The notes: generated by a model not told the origin, from the letters alone. A DNA stretch of 64,000 nt from Saccharomycopsis malanga (GCA_004014935.1 CP025322.1:806001-870000); one strand, 5' to 3'. Positions 31,797 to 42,131 are shown, counted from the first letter of the stretch. Numbers and translations are program-made.

Positions 31797-32649
31797 TGAC
31801 ATAACCTCAAAATATACAATGCCAGCATTCAGCCTTTTTGTTTTAACGAATATTGTACATATACAATTCTACTTCAACTGATGATCAGCTAAAAGAAATA
31901 ATATCAAATGACTATAAAATGGTTTGTAAACCGTATTTGGCAGTAGTGTCTTTTAGGAAACAGTAAGAGAAACAGGTATCATTCGTTCAAATAGAACCAG
32001 TAGATAAAAGAAAAAGTACCTTGCATCATATCTCTGAAAATTTTAGGAGCAAAAGCAAAAATACGCCATACAAGTAACAATAAAGGATTTTGGAGAATAT
32101 ATATTTGGGCATACCTCTTTATAGTTGTCGGTGAGAATATTTTCTGTTGAATTGAGATAATAAAATGGAAGCTATACATTGTTTTATTGATATATGAAGC
32201 ATCAAAATGTCATAAATGCTTTTTTTCTTGTCTTTGCCTTTAGTTACATTTTAAAACCTTTCAAAGTGCATTCATGGTAGCAAAAATAGCAATAATCAAA
32301 ATTGTGAAACTATTAAATGCATATAATCTATATATGCGCATTCCAACAGGCAACTATCTTCTTTCATAGTTACAATACCATAGTAATACGTAATTTTTCA
32401 AAAAAGCTATCACTGCAAATTTACGACAAAACACAACCGCAATACCCGTAGCAATTTTTTATTAGAAGTACTACATAGCTATATACTTAAAAGAGACTCA
32501 ACTTATGCTTGCTTTTTTTTTTGCTTCAACAACAATGCGTGGTGTACTATACAATATGGTTGGCATGACCAAAACTAATGTTCCTGTCAATTTTCATTGT
32601 ACTGTGACATTGTATTCTAGCAACTTTTTTGTCATGAGAGTAAATAAAT
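31797..32649. other. Intergenic between convergent YAK1 and acidic-protein gene
   Basis: About 850 AT-rich bases, long for two 3' ends. Small ORFs on both strands lack any domain. I see no RNA gene. Confidence 0.45.
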
Positions 32650-33263
32650 CTAAATTTTTGGACGCTTCTCCGGAATCACAACTTCCTCTTCATCTTCATC
32701 AAGCCTATGTTTGGCAGGACTTATGGTTTCCAATTCATTGTCATCAAGAAAATCTGCTTCTTTAGCCTCGTCAGCTGCATCTTTATCTTCATCTTCATTT
32801 TTTTCTTTTTCTTTTTCTTCATCTTCATCTTCAACAAGTTGTTCAGCAAAATTTTCTTCCGCCATATCATGTTCTCTAGCATTTTCGTCCAGTATACCAA
32901 AACCCAAGTTGGTGGAAGTTGGCAAATCAGCATTATCCACTTCAACGTTAAGCTGTGACTTAAATTCATCTTTCTCCTGCTCAACACTATTTGAGGCATT
33001 ATCTTCGTCAATTTTCTCGGGCTCCTCATGTTCTTCAAAAGCTTTTGTTTCCCTGTGTTCATTTGAAAGGTCATTTTGTTCTTCAGTCCAAACATAAGGT
33101 AAAACATCCCATTCTTTTTCCTCATCCTCATGTTCACGTTCTTCCATTACCATCTGCTCTGCGGGGTTTAACTCGTCAACAACCGCCAGCTTAAGGCCGT
33201 CTTCTGGTGCTATTTTCTCTTTTCCGAATGATTTTTGTGTTATTTGTTCCTTTACAGAGATCC

Positions 33264-33306
<43 letters not shown>

Positions 33307-34572
33307 GTCATTATCATCATTATCATCATCAATCAAATAAGCATTTGATTTGCCATTTTCTTCCTCGTCTGATATATCCTTTATAACAACAACGTCATCA
33401 TTTGTATGGTCAGCTTCTGGGGTAGTTAATTGTCTGGAATGGATTGCCGAAAAACCTTTATGGGAGTCGATTAACTCCAACAAGCCGTTGAATCTACTGC
33501 TGAACCGTTCTTTAGATTTGATATTAATAGTCAAGGTTCTGTGTCTCTGGTTTTCCGGAGAGTTGCTATTGAGTTGAGTGAAAAGCGAAGCAATATCTAT
33601 GAGCGACACTTCTGTGCAATATATATTGTCTTCGCTAAGCACGAAACCCAAGTCTACGAACTCAAGAACAAGCTCTCTTGCTATTGAAAACAGATGACCT
33701 TGCTTTATGAAGGCATTTCTCAAGGCCGGAAAAAAAGATTCCATCTTGTCTTTCAAAAATTTCGTTTTACTGAAAAGACAAGGTAAATCAGCTTCTTTTG
33801 GAAATCTGGATGGATCCTTTAGCTTGAACAACAAGAAACTTTGACTTTTCTTTTTGATAATAACAGGAAACTTCAATGACGGTGCTGGCTGTTGTGGAAG
33901 GCTGCCATTACTACTGACATAGCTTTCTGTCACTTGTTCATATACTTTGGCAGGAGACTCCACTTTTCTTTCCTCATAAATGTATACGTCGTCGTCAGAA
34001 TCTTCTTTTGTCGTCGCAACATTCTTCTGCTTATTATCTTCCATTTCCGACTCCTCCTTATTACTGATGTCATGAACTTCGGCTGTCTCATGTTTGCCTT
34101 TGTTGACAGTATCTTCGATGGCTTTCTGTGTTGCAGTAGCCTCTTTGGCAGTTTCTTCGTTCAGGATAGAGTAATAGCTCTCTTCTGACACTACACTCTT
34201 CTCTTCTTTATTAATGCCTTTTCCGCCATCCAGATCAGACACGTTTTCCTTGTAATCATATTGCGATTCAGCTTCCAAATAAGATCCATTCTCTTGATCA
34301 AAAACTCGAGGCACGTCTTCCACTTGGCCTTCTTCAACATCTTCCACTGCAATTTCTGAATTCACATCTTTTGCAGGGCTTTCGTAAAGTAATTGTTCAC
34401 TTTCCGAACCGAAGTCCAACCCTAAGTCCACCCCAGCTCCATTATCAATTTCAATTTTGTTGTTCTCATCAATCCCACTTCCATCCAAATCAACATCTGT
34501 TCCACTTTTCAATGACGAACTATAACCAAGTTTACCATCAAGATTATCAACCTCGCTCGCTACTCCAGTCAT
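32650..34572 (-). CDS. Acidic protein of unknown function with one conserved-looking core
   Basis: The 640-residue protein is dominated by Asp/Glu-rich disordered sequence. One segment of ordinary composition spans roughly residues 230-375, from LKFPVIIKKKSQSFLLFKLKDPSRF through the FLKDKMESFFPALRNAF and ELVLEFVDLGFVL helices to LTINIKSKERFSSRFNGLLELI. It looks like a folded alpha/beta domain. A pure Asp run is encoded by a GAT repeat, and the tail ends with a basic cluster (PEKRPKI) resembling a nuclear localisation signal. The mixture of acidic tracts and a short basic tail suggests a chromatin or nucleolar protein, but this is inference. I do not recognise the family. The frame is intact and ATG-started. 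Confidence 0.75.
33264..33331 (+). repeat. ATC/GAT trinucleotide microsatellite
   Basis: A near-perfect run of the triplet CAT on the + strand codes for a poly-Asp block on the minus strand, inside the acidic protein gene. It is in frame and likely variable in length. Confidence 0.9.
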
Positions 34573-34938
34573 TGGAAAAACAATATGATGAAAAGCTATA
34601 AAATACTCCTAAAAATATAATATATACGATAAATAATAAACAAGACAATTAAATAAACTAGACTCACTCAAATACTCACTCCGCAGCTAATGTATATTTT
34701 ATTATCTCCTTGGGTCTTATTTAATGCTGTTTTTCCTTAATCTTTTTGGTATAGTAAACAATGTGTTGTCCTTGTAATAATACTGACACTCCCTGATTTT
34801 AACTTGCGTTTTTTCATAACAGTCGCATTTTTCAATGTTTACCATTGCGCGATGAGCTTTAATGGGAAGTATTATATTTCGTCATATACAATTCAACTCT
34901 GACAAAGACTTTGAGTTGAACTATGAAATGGTCCACAC
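34573..34938. promoter_or_regulatory. Divergent promoter of acidic-protein gene and EXO5
   Basis: About 370 AT-rich bases. No recognised binding site. Confidence 0.5.
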
Positions 34939-36726
34939 ATGAATAAGTCTTTTTCGGGTTTGCTCAAGCGTATGCCAAAAGCTTCGCCGCTGTGTAATGG
35001 TCTAGTTCGATTGAACATAAAGGTGCCTTACATTCATCATGGTGAAGAGGCATGTCAACTGGATGGTGAGATAATAGAAATAGATGAAGGGGGATCAACT
35101 AATATTGTACAAGATGGCAGCTCTGTGACTCAGCTGAACATAAAGGGTGGTTTGACTGGTGAAATTTCTAATATGACAAATATTGGCAACACTGACAAAC
35201 ATTTGTTCGAGAGTAATAACCTGGAAAATGATGGTGAAAAGTCAAATATTTCTCCTCTTATTGACACTTTTGTGGACTCCAAAAAACGGATTAATAACTT
35301 TGGTTATACTCAAGTTAATCAACAACTCTTTGTGAAACCGTTTGACGAGAATGTATTCCAGTTCAATATCAATGATACTGATGGCAAGGTTGAAGTTGTT
35401 AATACAAGTGGTGTCAGTCCTTATGATGTGTATAACTACACGTATAAAGGTAGCACTGTAAAAAGAGAACAGATAAATAAAGGGCTAGATAAGAGGATTT
35501 CCGTTACGGGGCTACTTTCTAAACGATGGTGTGAGCTTAAGAGTTACTATGACATTTATTCTAAGTTTAAAAAATTCCAGTCCGTAGAGATGATTCGTGG
35601 TACTGCTGGCCACCAAGCTCTTGAGTTGGAAAGCCATCCGATTGATACTGACTTTATGCAACAGGTGGCTCCAGTGCAACCAAAGTCGCTTACTGCAGAG
35701 GACATATATGCAAACTATGTATTTGACTCTATAGAAAAGCTTACAAGTCTTCTTTTGACTGGTGAAGCACGAGAACTCAAGATACACAGTTTCATTGATA
35801 AAGAAACTGGAGAGTTGTTAAGGCCTGAGAATTACAAAGTTCACAAACTCGCTCTTGAAAATGATACTAATATGCTAGGAGGTCGCTATATATTGGTTAC
35901 AGGAGTCATTGATCATTTGATTCTACAAGGAGACCATCTTGAGTTGGACAGTGGTGAGCTCATCAAGTCTTTTGATGATATCATAAATTATACTGAACAA
36001 CATGAAGTGGATAGGCAACTTGTGGTGGCTGATGTCAAGCTGAGGTTTGTAAGATCATTGCCTTCGCAGGAAAGCGTTATAGAGGCAGCAAAGCTTCAGG
36101 TTGGTATTTATCGAAAAATGCTAGCATTTTTATCTAGTAATAACTCATTTCACATACTAAAAGAGGCAGCAAGACGGCAAGCAGTTGATATTGATGCTCC
36201 CTTGACGCCTCAACTAGTAGCAGTACTTGCAGAGCACAATTCGTTTGTTAGACATGATTGTGAGCAGCTTGCAAAAGGTAAAGCTCTGGAGATCCCCTTC
36301 TCCGAATACAGTTGGGCTAGTTTTCTCAATGATCCCACATTCACAGCAGCTCTTCCAAATAGTGTTCATCTTTTCTGTGTTTGGAAACAGCCGATGACCC
36401 TTCGGTCTTTACTTCATAGGTTCTCCCAGTTGCTCGAAAGCTTGGCCAGAAAGAAAACAAGCAACTTATTGATAGAATACTACCATGAAGGGAAAAAGTT
36501 TGAGGAGATTTCTTTTGAGTATAATGAACAGGCTGTAAGTAGTCAAGTAAAGTCCAACATTGACTTATGGTTAGGTAGACGGCCGCCCGAGCCCATTCTG
36601 CCTAGCTATCATAATATAAAGACCTACTGCAAATCATGCGAATACCGAGAAATGTGTCACTGGAAGAAATATTATAGAGACAAGAGCAGGAATGTCTTGC
36701 ACGGGGCAAATAATAGCCAAAACTAG
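34939..36726 (+). CDS. EXO5: Exonuclease 5 (Dem1), Fe-S single-strand exonuclease
   Basis: The 595-residue protein matches Exo5/Dem1, a PD-(D/E)XK single-strand DNA exonuclease with an iron-sulphur cluster. The N-terminal third is divergent and could include a mitochondrial presequence. The catalytic module begins with RWCELKSYYD (C198, first cluster ligand), followed by GHQALE, the GVIDHLIL strand and VVADVKLRFVRSLPS (the DxK active-site pair). The remaining three cluster Cys lie in CKSCEYREMC near residue 565. In S. cerevisiae it maintains mitochondrial DNA; in fission yeast and humans it also works in nuclear repair. Length is almost the same as the 585 residues of S. cerevisiae Dem1. The gene converges on the Ser/Asn-rich gene. 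Confidence 0.9.
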   Translation: MNKSFSGLLKRMPKASPLCNGLVRLNIKVPYIHHGEEACQLDGEIIEIDEGGSTNIVQDGSSVTQLNIKGGLTGEISNMTNIGNTDKHLFESNNLENDGEKSNISPLIDTFVDSKKRINNFGYTQVNQQLFVKPFDENVFQFNINDTDGKVEVVNTSGVSPYDVYNYTYKGSTVKREQINKGLDKRISVTGLLSKRWCELKSYYDIYSKFKKFQSVEMIRGTAGHQALELESHPIDTDFMQQVAPVQPKSLTAEDIYANYVFDSIEKLTSLLLTGEARELKIHSFIDKETGELLRPENYKVHKLALENDTNMLGGRYILVTGVIDHLILQGDHLELDSGELIKSFDDIINYTEQHEVDRQLVVADVKLRFVRSLPSQESVIEAAKLQVGIYRKMLAFLSSNNSFHILKEAARRQAVDIDAPLTPQLVAVLAEHNSFVRHDCEQLAKGKALEIPFSEYSWASFLNDPTFTAALPNSVHLFCVWKQPMTLRSLLHRFSQLLESLARKKTSNLLIEYYHEGKKFEEISFEYNEQAVSSQVKSNIDLWLGRRPPEPILPSYHNIKTYCKSCEYREMCHWKKYYRDKSRNVLHGANNSQN

Positions 36727-37250
36727 ACTTGATTTTTGTTCAATATTTGTCATATTTTTATAAAAAAATGTATAGCCTTTGTGTTTAATCCGTAATTTTG
36801 CTTGCATTTTGACTTGATCTTGATCCAAAATATTGTGGTAAAATTGTATTGTGTATTATTTCAGTTGAATTATATATCAAACTTTGTTGTAAGACCTTTA
36901 GTTTTTTACCATTTTACCTGCAAGTTTGCTTAGAGGTGAAAAATGTTGTCTAGAACATGGCCTAGTTTCATCACATCCCCCTATTGAGTGTTTGGATAGA
37001 TACAATTGGGACATTCAGCTGTACAAGGATTACTCAAATATCTTTACGTCTCTACTGATTCATTTTTTTTGCCAAAAAGCTTTAGAAAAGGTTCATTAGT
37101 AGTTGTGAATTTAAATGCAATATCGATGAAAAAAACGGGTAGGGTACGAAATAACTAAAACAAAGAAAACCAAGAACAAAAAGTCATAAAAGGGTATAGA
37201 AAGAACAAAAATAACAAAATTGAGAAAAATTATGAGCAACAAGCTTTAGG
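36727..37250. other. Intergenic between convergent EXO5 and Ser/Asn-rich gene
   Basis: About 520 AT-rich bases, including A-rich runs at 37120-37230. Nothing else is seen. Confidence 0.5.
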
Positions 37251-39908
37251 TCAACTTTCAAAATTAAAGCGTTCGGCAGAGTCGACTGGTTTCTGAGGTG
37301 TTTTTATATTATAGTCGGTCTTTTTATCAGACTCATTGATAACTTCCAACTTAATTTTGATGTGACGGATTTTCTCCTGCCAGTTGTATCTTGTGATTTC
37401 ACGCTGTTCCTTCATGCTGTTAATATTAGATTCTGAGTACCATCCAGATTCCGAGAGGCGCGCCAATGTTGTAGCGAAGGCCTCATCTTCCGTCTGCATT
37501 TGTTCAATGGCCTGAGTTAGCTCATGAATGAGCTGATTTTTTAATGCTTCTTTGTTTCGCTTGTCAATCTCGCCATCAAAATGGTTTGCCTGGGGAGTCC
37601 GTGGGGCTTTGGTAAACCCTATATTTTCGGCGTAAGGCGCTGTATTTTTGTTGGTCTCACTGTCGGTATTAAACTGGAAATCTCTAAATCTGGCACTCAA
37701 CGCGTTGACTTTGATTACAGGCGAAGTCAAGGGAGGCGATGGATCGGTTGTCATATCCTCATTAATGGTCAACTCTGCTGAGATATCATGGGTTCCATTT
37801 CGACCGTGGCAATTATTATTAAATTCACTACTGCTTATACTATTGTGATCCAGATCCAAACCAGTGGCATTGGTTCTGGTAGGTCGTTTGGGAATGATGA
37901 TACTGAGTCCAAGGCTGTTGGCACCACTGTCGGTTGTTGAAATACTAGTTATAGTGTTAGATTTAGATCTATTGAAAAGCTTAGATTTGCTATGGTGCAA
38001 GTTTCCGCTGGAGGCTTTTTTGACCAAAGTTTTGGCCTTTTCGGCAAGTGAAATACTGTACGCGTTTTGTGTTGAAAAGTCCGAGTAGTTTCCTGACGGA
38101 GACATTATTGAATCAATCGACGGTTTTTGCTGCTCCTGTTGCACTTCCTGATATTCTTGAGCATGGGCATACTGTTGTTGTAATTGCGAGAATGATCCAT
38201 TTCTAGGCGTGACAGGGCTAGCTATTTTTTTCAAAATCTTGCCAAACACGTTGCTACTAGATGGTGTGGTGTTGAGTCTAGGAAGTCGTTTTGAATCGTT
38301 ATCAGCAGAATCCTTGGTAAGCTTCAAATAGCCACTTTCAAAGGAAGAGTTAGAGCTGCTCTTTTGATGTTTTCCTCCAGTCAATGCTCTTTTGACCCTA
38401 CTACCTTTACGCGATATCTCGCCAGCAATATAACTGGGGCTTTCTGGCTCTATGGGATATGAGATCTGAAAATCCTTTATGCTGAATGAATTCTTACCAA
38501 TCGAAGAGCTGTTGGAATTGTATCTACTATGCAGTAACAGGGCCTGGTTCAGGGTATTATTCAGGCCTTTTCCAATGCTTCTGTTTTTCGTATGGATGCC
38601 CCGAATAGGCTCGTTCCAGCCGGTTTGGTTTGCAAACGCATTGATGTTCTGTTTGTCTAAATGCTTGCTTTTCTTTCCATATGGTGTCAGTACAGCGGAA
38701 GATTTGTTAGACTTAGGGATTGCGAAGTAGTCGGGCAGTTGGGTCTTGGTTTTAATCTCTGTGTTTTTTGTCTTTATTGACAATGAGTTGAGTCGTGGCA
38801 ACAGAGGCAACGATTTAGCATTTTTCAACTTTGGTTTAGCCTCTGTTATGACAGAACTGGTCATAGGAGAAATAAATTCCTTGTTGACCTGGGTATTCGA
38901 TCTGGATAGTTTAGAAAGCGATGGTCTGTACTGTTTATGGTCCTTTGATTTGTGAGGTCTTGGAGGAGTGGACTCGAAAATCTCATTGAAATCAGACTCA
39001 CTCATAGAAACATTCTTTATATAGGGTATATCGTTAATGGAGTTTGAGTGGTCGTTGGTAGAATTTGCTTGATCGTTATGAGAAGCTGCCGCTGCTCTGA
39101 AACTGAAATTTAACAAATCAGTATCGTCCACTATGTTCTGACTTGTAGTGCTGGTGGTGATATTCGGATTGGTATTATTTGCGCTATGTGACCCCTCATC
39201 AATTGTCATGTATTGGAAAGTGTAGTTGAGACCATCTATAAGCCCCATGTCGTCTTTGATGGAGCGGAGATCAAGACTTTCGGTAAAGTCAGGATCACCC
39301 AGAACAGAAAGTGTTTTTGATTGGTATTTGTTTCGTACTGGGCTGTCTATGAAAGCGAGAGGGCTGAGTTCATTATGCTTCAATGTTATCGGGTTGTTAA
39401 ATTTTGAATTGTGGTTGAGGTTGTGTGGATTAACAGGCGTTTCTCGGACCTCTTTGAAGGTGTTTATTATAGGAGTAGTAACTTTTGAAGTATGGTTGTT
39501 TATTTGAGTTTCTTCGTTGTTATTTGTATGAATTTCCTTGTAATTTTTCTCCACTTCTTTATTATGAGGCCATTGAAAATCTCCTTGTAATTTCTCCATA
39601 GACGAGCTTTGCCCCAACGAGTCGTTGCTCTCGTTGATCAAACCTTTATAGTAGTTGAGCACCTTTAAATCTGAGACCTGGTCGTCATCATTAAAAAACC
39701 TATTTAATTGAGAAGTCAGAAGATTTGTACTGTGAGGCACAACAGACGGCGAGCCTTGTTCAAGATGTAAAGACATCTGGTCGTTATTGGTCATAACATT
39801 GTTCAGCTGTATCTTATTGATGATCTCGCTTTGTTTCAGATCACTGTTGGATGATGACCTCTGGAATTCTTCCAGCTGCTCAATATCATTCACCATGCTT
39901 GAAATCAT
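37251..39908 (-). CDS. Large Ser/Asn-rich protein with C-terminal coiled coil, unknown
   Basis: The first ATG of the frame is at 39908 (MISSMVNDIEQLEEF), giving 885 residues; an ATG four codons later is an alternative. Most of the protein is Ser, Asn, Thr and Lys-rich and probably disordered, with short basic patches such as RKGSRVKRALTGGKHQKSSS and many S/T-P sites that suit Cdk- or MAPK-type phosphorylation. A more ordered C-terminal part (about 780-865) holds two predicted helices (EALKNQLIHELTQAIEQMQ and NWQEKIRHIKIKLEVI) likely to form a coiled coil. This layout is common in yeast cortical, cytoskeletal or signalling scaffolds, but no named family is recognised. The gene is preceded by a 680-base upstream region that ends at the tRNA-Val gene. 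Confidence 0.7.
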   Translation of the reverse strand: MISSMVNDIEQLEEFQRSSSNSDLKQSEIINKIQLNNVMTNNDQMSLHLEQGSPSVVPHSTNLLTSQLNRFFNDDDQVSDLKVLNYYKGLINESNDSLGQSSSMEKLQGDFQWPHNKEVEKNYKEIHTNNNEETQINNHTSKVTTPIINTFKEVRETPVNPHNLNHNSKFNNPITLKHNELSPLAFIDSPVRNKYQSKTLSVLGDPDFTESLDLRSIKDDMGLIDGLNYTFQYMTIDEGSHSANNTNPNITTSTTSQNIVDDTDLLNFSFRAAAASHNDQANSTNDHSNSINDIPYIKNVSMSESDFNEIFESTPPRPHKSKDHKQYRPSLSKLSRSNTQVNKEFISPMTSSVITEAKPKLKNAKSLPLLPRLNSLSIKTKNTEIKTKTQLPDYFAIPKSNKSSAVLTPYGKKSKHLDKQNINAFANQTGWNEPIRGIHTKNRSIGKGLNNTLNQALLLHSRYNSNSSSIGKNSFSIKDFQISYPIEPESPSYIAGEISRKGSRVKRALTGGKHQKSSSNSSFESGYLKLTKDSADNDSKRLPRLNTTPSSSNVFGKILKKIASPVTPRNGSFSQLQQQYAHAQEYQEVQQEQQKPSIDSIMSPSGNYSDFSTQNAYSISLAEKAKTLVKKASSGNLHHSKSKLFNRSKSNTITSISTTDSGANSLGLSIIIPKRPTRTNATGLDLDHNSISSSEFNNNCHGRNGTHDISAELTINEDMTTDPSPPLTSPVIKVNALSARFRDFQFNTDSETNKNTAPYAENIGFTKAPRTPQANHFDGEIDKRNKEALKNQLIHELTQAIEQMQTEDEAFATTLARLSESGWYSESNINSMKEQREITRYNWQEKIRHIKIKLEVINESDKKTDYNIKTPQKPVDSAERFNFES

Positions 39909-40593
39909 CAACAGTTTTGTAATAGTTATGAAAATACTTGGGTATCGTATCACCACAGAAAACCAGTCTAAAGGATTAGCTGAAATCCAAGACTAAAACA
40001 AAACCAGACAATCTGGGGAACCAAATATAGTGCGTTCCTACAGACCAACCAAACAGTAGTATAACCTGCTGTTGGATAGATGAATACAGCGACACGGAAG
40101 GTGTTAAAGACTGATGGCAACTTGGATCAGATTCAGCCTGTGAAAAATTCTGAAGGCACGGACGGACAGGACACTCTGGTTGGTATACAAAGTTTGCCTG
40201 TGGACAAGGCAAAAGACGCGGGCAACAAGCGCTCTACATAGAAAAATTACTATCCTTTCGCTCTTCACCTCTACAGTAATTAACAAATTGTTGCAAACAG
40301 TGGGGCCTTACTGGTGAAATTTAGAATCACTGAAGATCCCCCAAAGCCGTTCAAGTGCGCATACGACATGTCTCAAGACTTTTCAGAAAATCTCTTTTGA
40401 GCCATTAATCCGTAGGCCTACAACGTACTTAAAACACCATTGTAGCCAAGCGAAAACTACCGAGTCACAGCATTGTATAACATAGTTGGCCGTTGGGCAC
40501 TCCTTTCATTGTAAATGATTGACGTTGTAGGTCTCAGATTTGGTTCAAGACACTTGTCGTGATCTGATCAGGCGATCGAAAAAAAGAAAAAAA
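39909..40593. promoter_or_regulatory. Upstream region of Ser/Asn-rich gene
   Basis: About 685 bases between the Ser/Asn-rich gene start and the tRNA-Val gene. Slightly richer in GC than other gaps. ORFs here are antisense or short. No site recognised. Confidence 0.45.
40586..40593 (-). terminator. Polymerase III T-run terminator after tRNA-Val
   Basis: Seven consecutive T in the tRNA direction lie directly after the discriminator base, followed by a C and a second T run. Confidence 0.8.
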
Positions 40594-40667
40594 TGATCCC
40601 GCCCAGGATCGAACTGGGGACCTCATGCGTGTGAAGCATATGTCATGACCAACTAGACCACGAGACC
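40594..40667 (-). tRNA. tRNA-Val, anticodon CAC
   Basis: A 74-base gene folds as a full cloverleaf. The 5' acceptor strand GGTCTCG pairs with CGGGATC, with two G-T wobbles. The anticodon stem TATGC/GCATG holds the loop TTCACAC, anticodon CAC, which reads GTG. The T arm contains CCCAGTTCGATCCTGGG and the discriminator base is A. There is no intron. The sequence closely resembles yeast tRNA-Val(AAC), as expected for valine isoacceptors. A run of seven T follows at once on the transcribed strand as a polymerase III terminator. The region upstream of the gene carries several repeat relics, as is common next to yeast tRNA genes. Confidence 0.96.
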
Positions 40668-40883
40668 AATTTATATTTAGAAAAAATAATTCAGGGTCAT
40701 ACTAGGTAAAAGAGTAACGTTTTATACACCCCTCACTGTATCACTATATTTCACAGTAAAAGTGTTGAAGCAAATCTTGTTAAATATTTGGTATCATTGG
40801 AAAAAGGCAATGATTGTCGGATAATATAAAGGTATGCTGTATTGCAATTGACCTTTTAAAGCAATTTTTGCGTAAAGCCGCTG

Positions 40884-40953
40884 GGAAGAATAGTTCAGAG
40901 TCTCGGAGAAGAGAAAAAAGACCTCAGGCTCAAGGGTTCGAACCCAACTACGT
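40884..40953 (+). pseudogene. Possible tRNA-like relic (A-box and B-box spacing)
   Basis: An A-box-like word (TAGTTCAGAGTCTCGG) at 40891 and a B-box-like word (GGTTCGAACCC) at 40935 are spaced 44 bases apart, exactly as in a tRNA. The acceptor and anticodon stems do not form, so this is not a working tRNA. It may be a decayed tRNA gene, a lone TFIIIC site, or chance, since the B-box part is a 12-base palindrome (GGGTTCGAACCC, 40934-40945). Confidence 0.2.
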
Positions 40954-41012
40954 ACTTGCTGCTTTTATGCTGCTGAAATTGATTCTACAGGCAAGTGCCA
41001 CTGTCTGATACA

Positions 41013-41061
41013 CGACCTAGACCAAAGTCTAGTTCTTACTTTCCATGCCTTGAAGTGTTCA
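41013..41061 (+). repeat. Short diverged repeat, copy 1
   Basis: This segment, beginning near GACCTAGACCAAAGTCTAG, resembles 41582-41631 in the same orientation, sharing GACCTAGAC, TTCTTA and TGCCTTG blocks in order. It may be a fragment of an old mobile element, nature unknown. Confidence 0.4.
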
Positions 41062-41096
41062 GAAAAGACTGAGAGCATATTATAATGATTAGGTTT

Positions 41097-41189
41097 TCCC
41101 CACTGGGTTTTATTAAACCCCTCTAAACATAGTGCTTATATACTAAACTAATGTGTACAGGGCTCTTTATATAAGTTATTATTATAATA
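41097..41189 (-). repeat. Dispersed repeat, copy A (inverted orientation)
   Basis: Read on the minus strand it aligns end to end with copy B at 45359-45446: TTATAATAAT, CTTATAT, a GCCC-GTACA block, a CTATGT word and AAAACCCAGTGGG occur in the same order with moderate divergence. It lies about 430 bases upstream of tRNA-Val. It could be an old solo-LTR fragment or a MITE-like element; no coding part is present and the family is not identified. Confidence 0.5.
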
Positions 41190-41581
41190 AAATGATAATA
41201 GCTAAGTGATGTATTATTATAGCTCTAGTAGTAAATTCGTTAGCATTCAGTTATTCTCATCTTCAAAACAGAGCTAAATCTGCTTTCATTATAAGAAAAT
41301 GGAACACTGGGGATACCAAATAAGCAGACAGCTCAGAAAAATTTGAGCTGCTTCGAGTATTTATACTATCTATCATTATCACAAATTGTCGTAAAACAAA
41401 AACAATACTGAAAGAAGGGTAGTGGTCAGTCTATTTGTAGGAAAGAAACAAAGTCAAAAAACAAGATATAATAGATCTAGGAAAACTAGTGAGAGTATTT
41501 GAGGTTAGAATAGCATGGGCTACCAATCCCAATATTTAAACGAATAATGAAACAAAATCACTCTTCTGCAATTGTCCGGAA

Positions 41582-41631
41582 CTAGACCTAGACAAAATCT
41601 AATTCTTATTAGCGTGCCTTGCTGTTCAAAT
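41582..41631 (+). repeat. Short diverged repeat, copy 2
   Basis: This is the partner of 41013-41061, about 570 bases away in direct orientation. The similarity is clear at GACCTAGAC and TGCCTTG and weaker between. Confidence 0.4.
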
Positions 41632-41844
41632 TAAATACTAAAAAACCATGGAAAACGAGCATAAGATTATTTATAACACAATTATAGTGGCAATACATTT
41701 TCAAATTAGCCTGAATTGTAAAATTTCATTGAAATGCATGATTGAAAAAAATCATTATACTACCCAAAGGGGTAAATAATGCCTTAGAATTTCCTAAAAA
41801 TAGTATCTATTATATTATTCCTCGACTTTCCTAAACCAATTATT

Positions 41845-42099
41845 ATGTACTTGTTGAAATTACGTGAACATAATTCACAAACCTATAAGAAAATTTCAAA
41901 GATTCATCAGAATATAATGGAAATCAGAAATCAACTAAACACCAAACCTACTACTAGCTACACTAATAAAGCATTACAGCTGAATGGTCAAATACAAATC
42001 GCTTATAAAGCTGAAATTTTGTTAAAAGTGCTTATGATTCTTTTTTACATCATCAAATTTCTAACCTCCTTCAATACTCCCAGTATTGAAACTGTATAA
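41845..42099 (+). CDS. Hypothetical small protein (84 aa)
   Basis: An ATG-started frame of 84 codons ends about 295 bases before MCM2 and just before the MCB site. The product has an amphipathic, coil-like first half (LREHNSQTYKKISKIHQNI) and a hydrophobic stretch (AEILLKVLMILFYIIKFL) that could be a membrane anchor or a buried helix. The composition is protein-like but the region is AT-rich, so chance is possible. Small coiled proteins of this size occur among DASH/kinetochore subunits, but I see no convincing match and give no name. Confidence 0.3.
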   Translation: MYLLKLREHNSQTYKKISKIHQNIMEIRNQLNTKPTTSYTNKALQLNGQIQIAYKAEILLKVLMILFYIIKFLTSFNTPSIETV

Positions 42100-42131
42100 C
42101 ATTAACCAATTAGGGCTTTGGACGGCTCGCG

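Larger units (their letters stand above)
40668..41844. other. Repeat-relic zone upstream of tRNA-Val
   Basis: About 1.2 kb without a supported protein gene. It holds a tRNA-like relic, one copy of a dispersed repeat and two copies of another short diverged repeat, each listed separately. This is typical of the insertion hot spot next to yeast tRNA genes. Confidence 0.6.

Noticed and set aside
40934-40945. GGGTTCGAACCC as the T arm of a working tRNA
   Set aside because: The acceptor, anticodon and full T stems do not form around it, so only a relic or lone site can be proposed.
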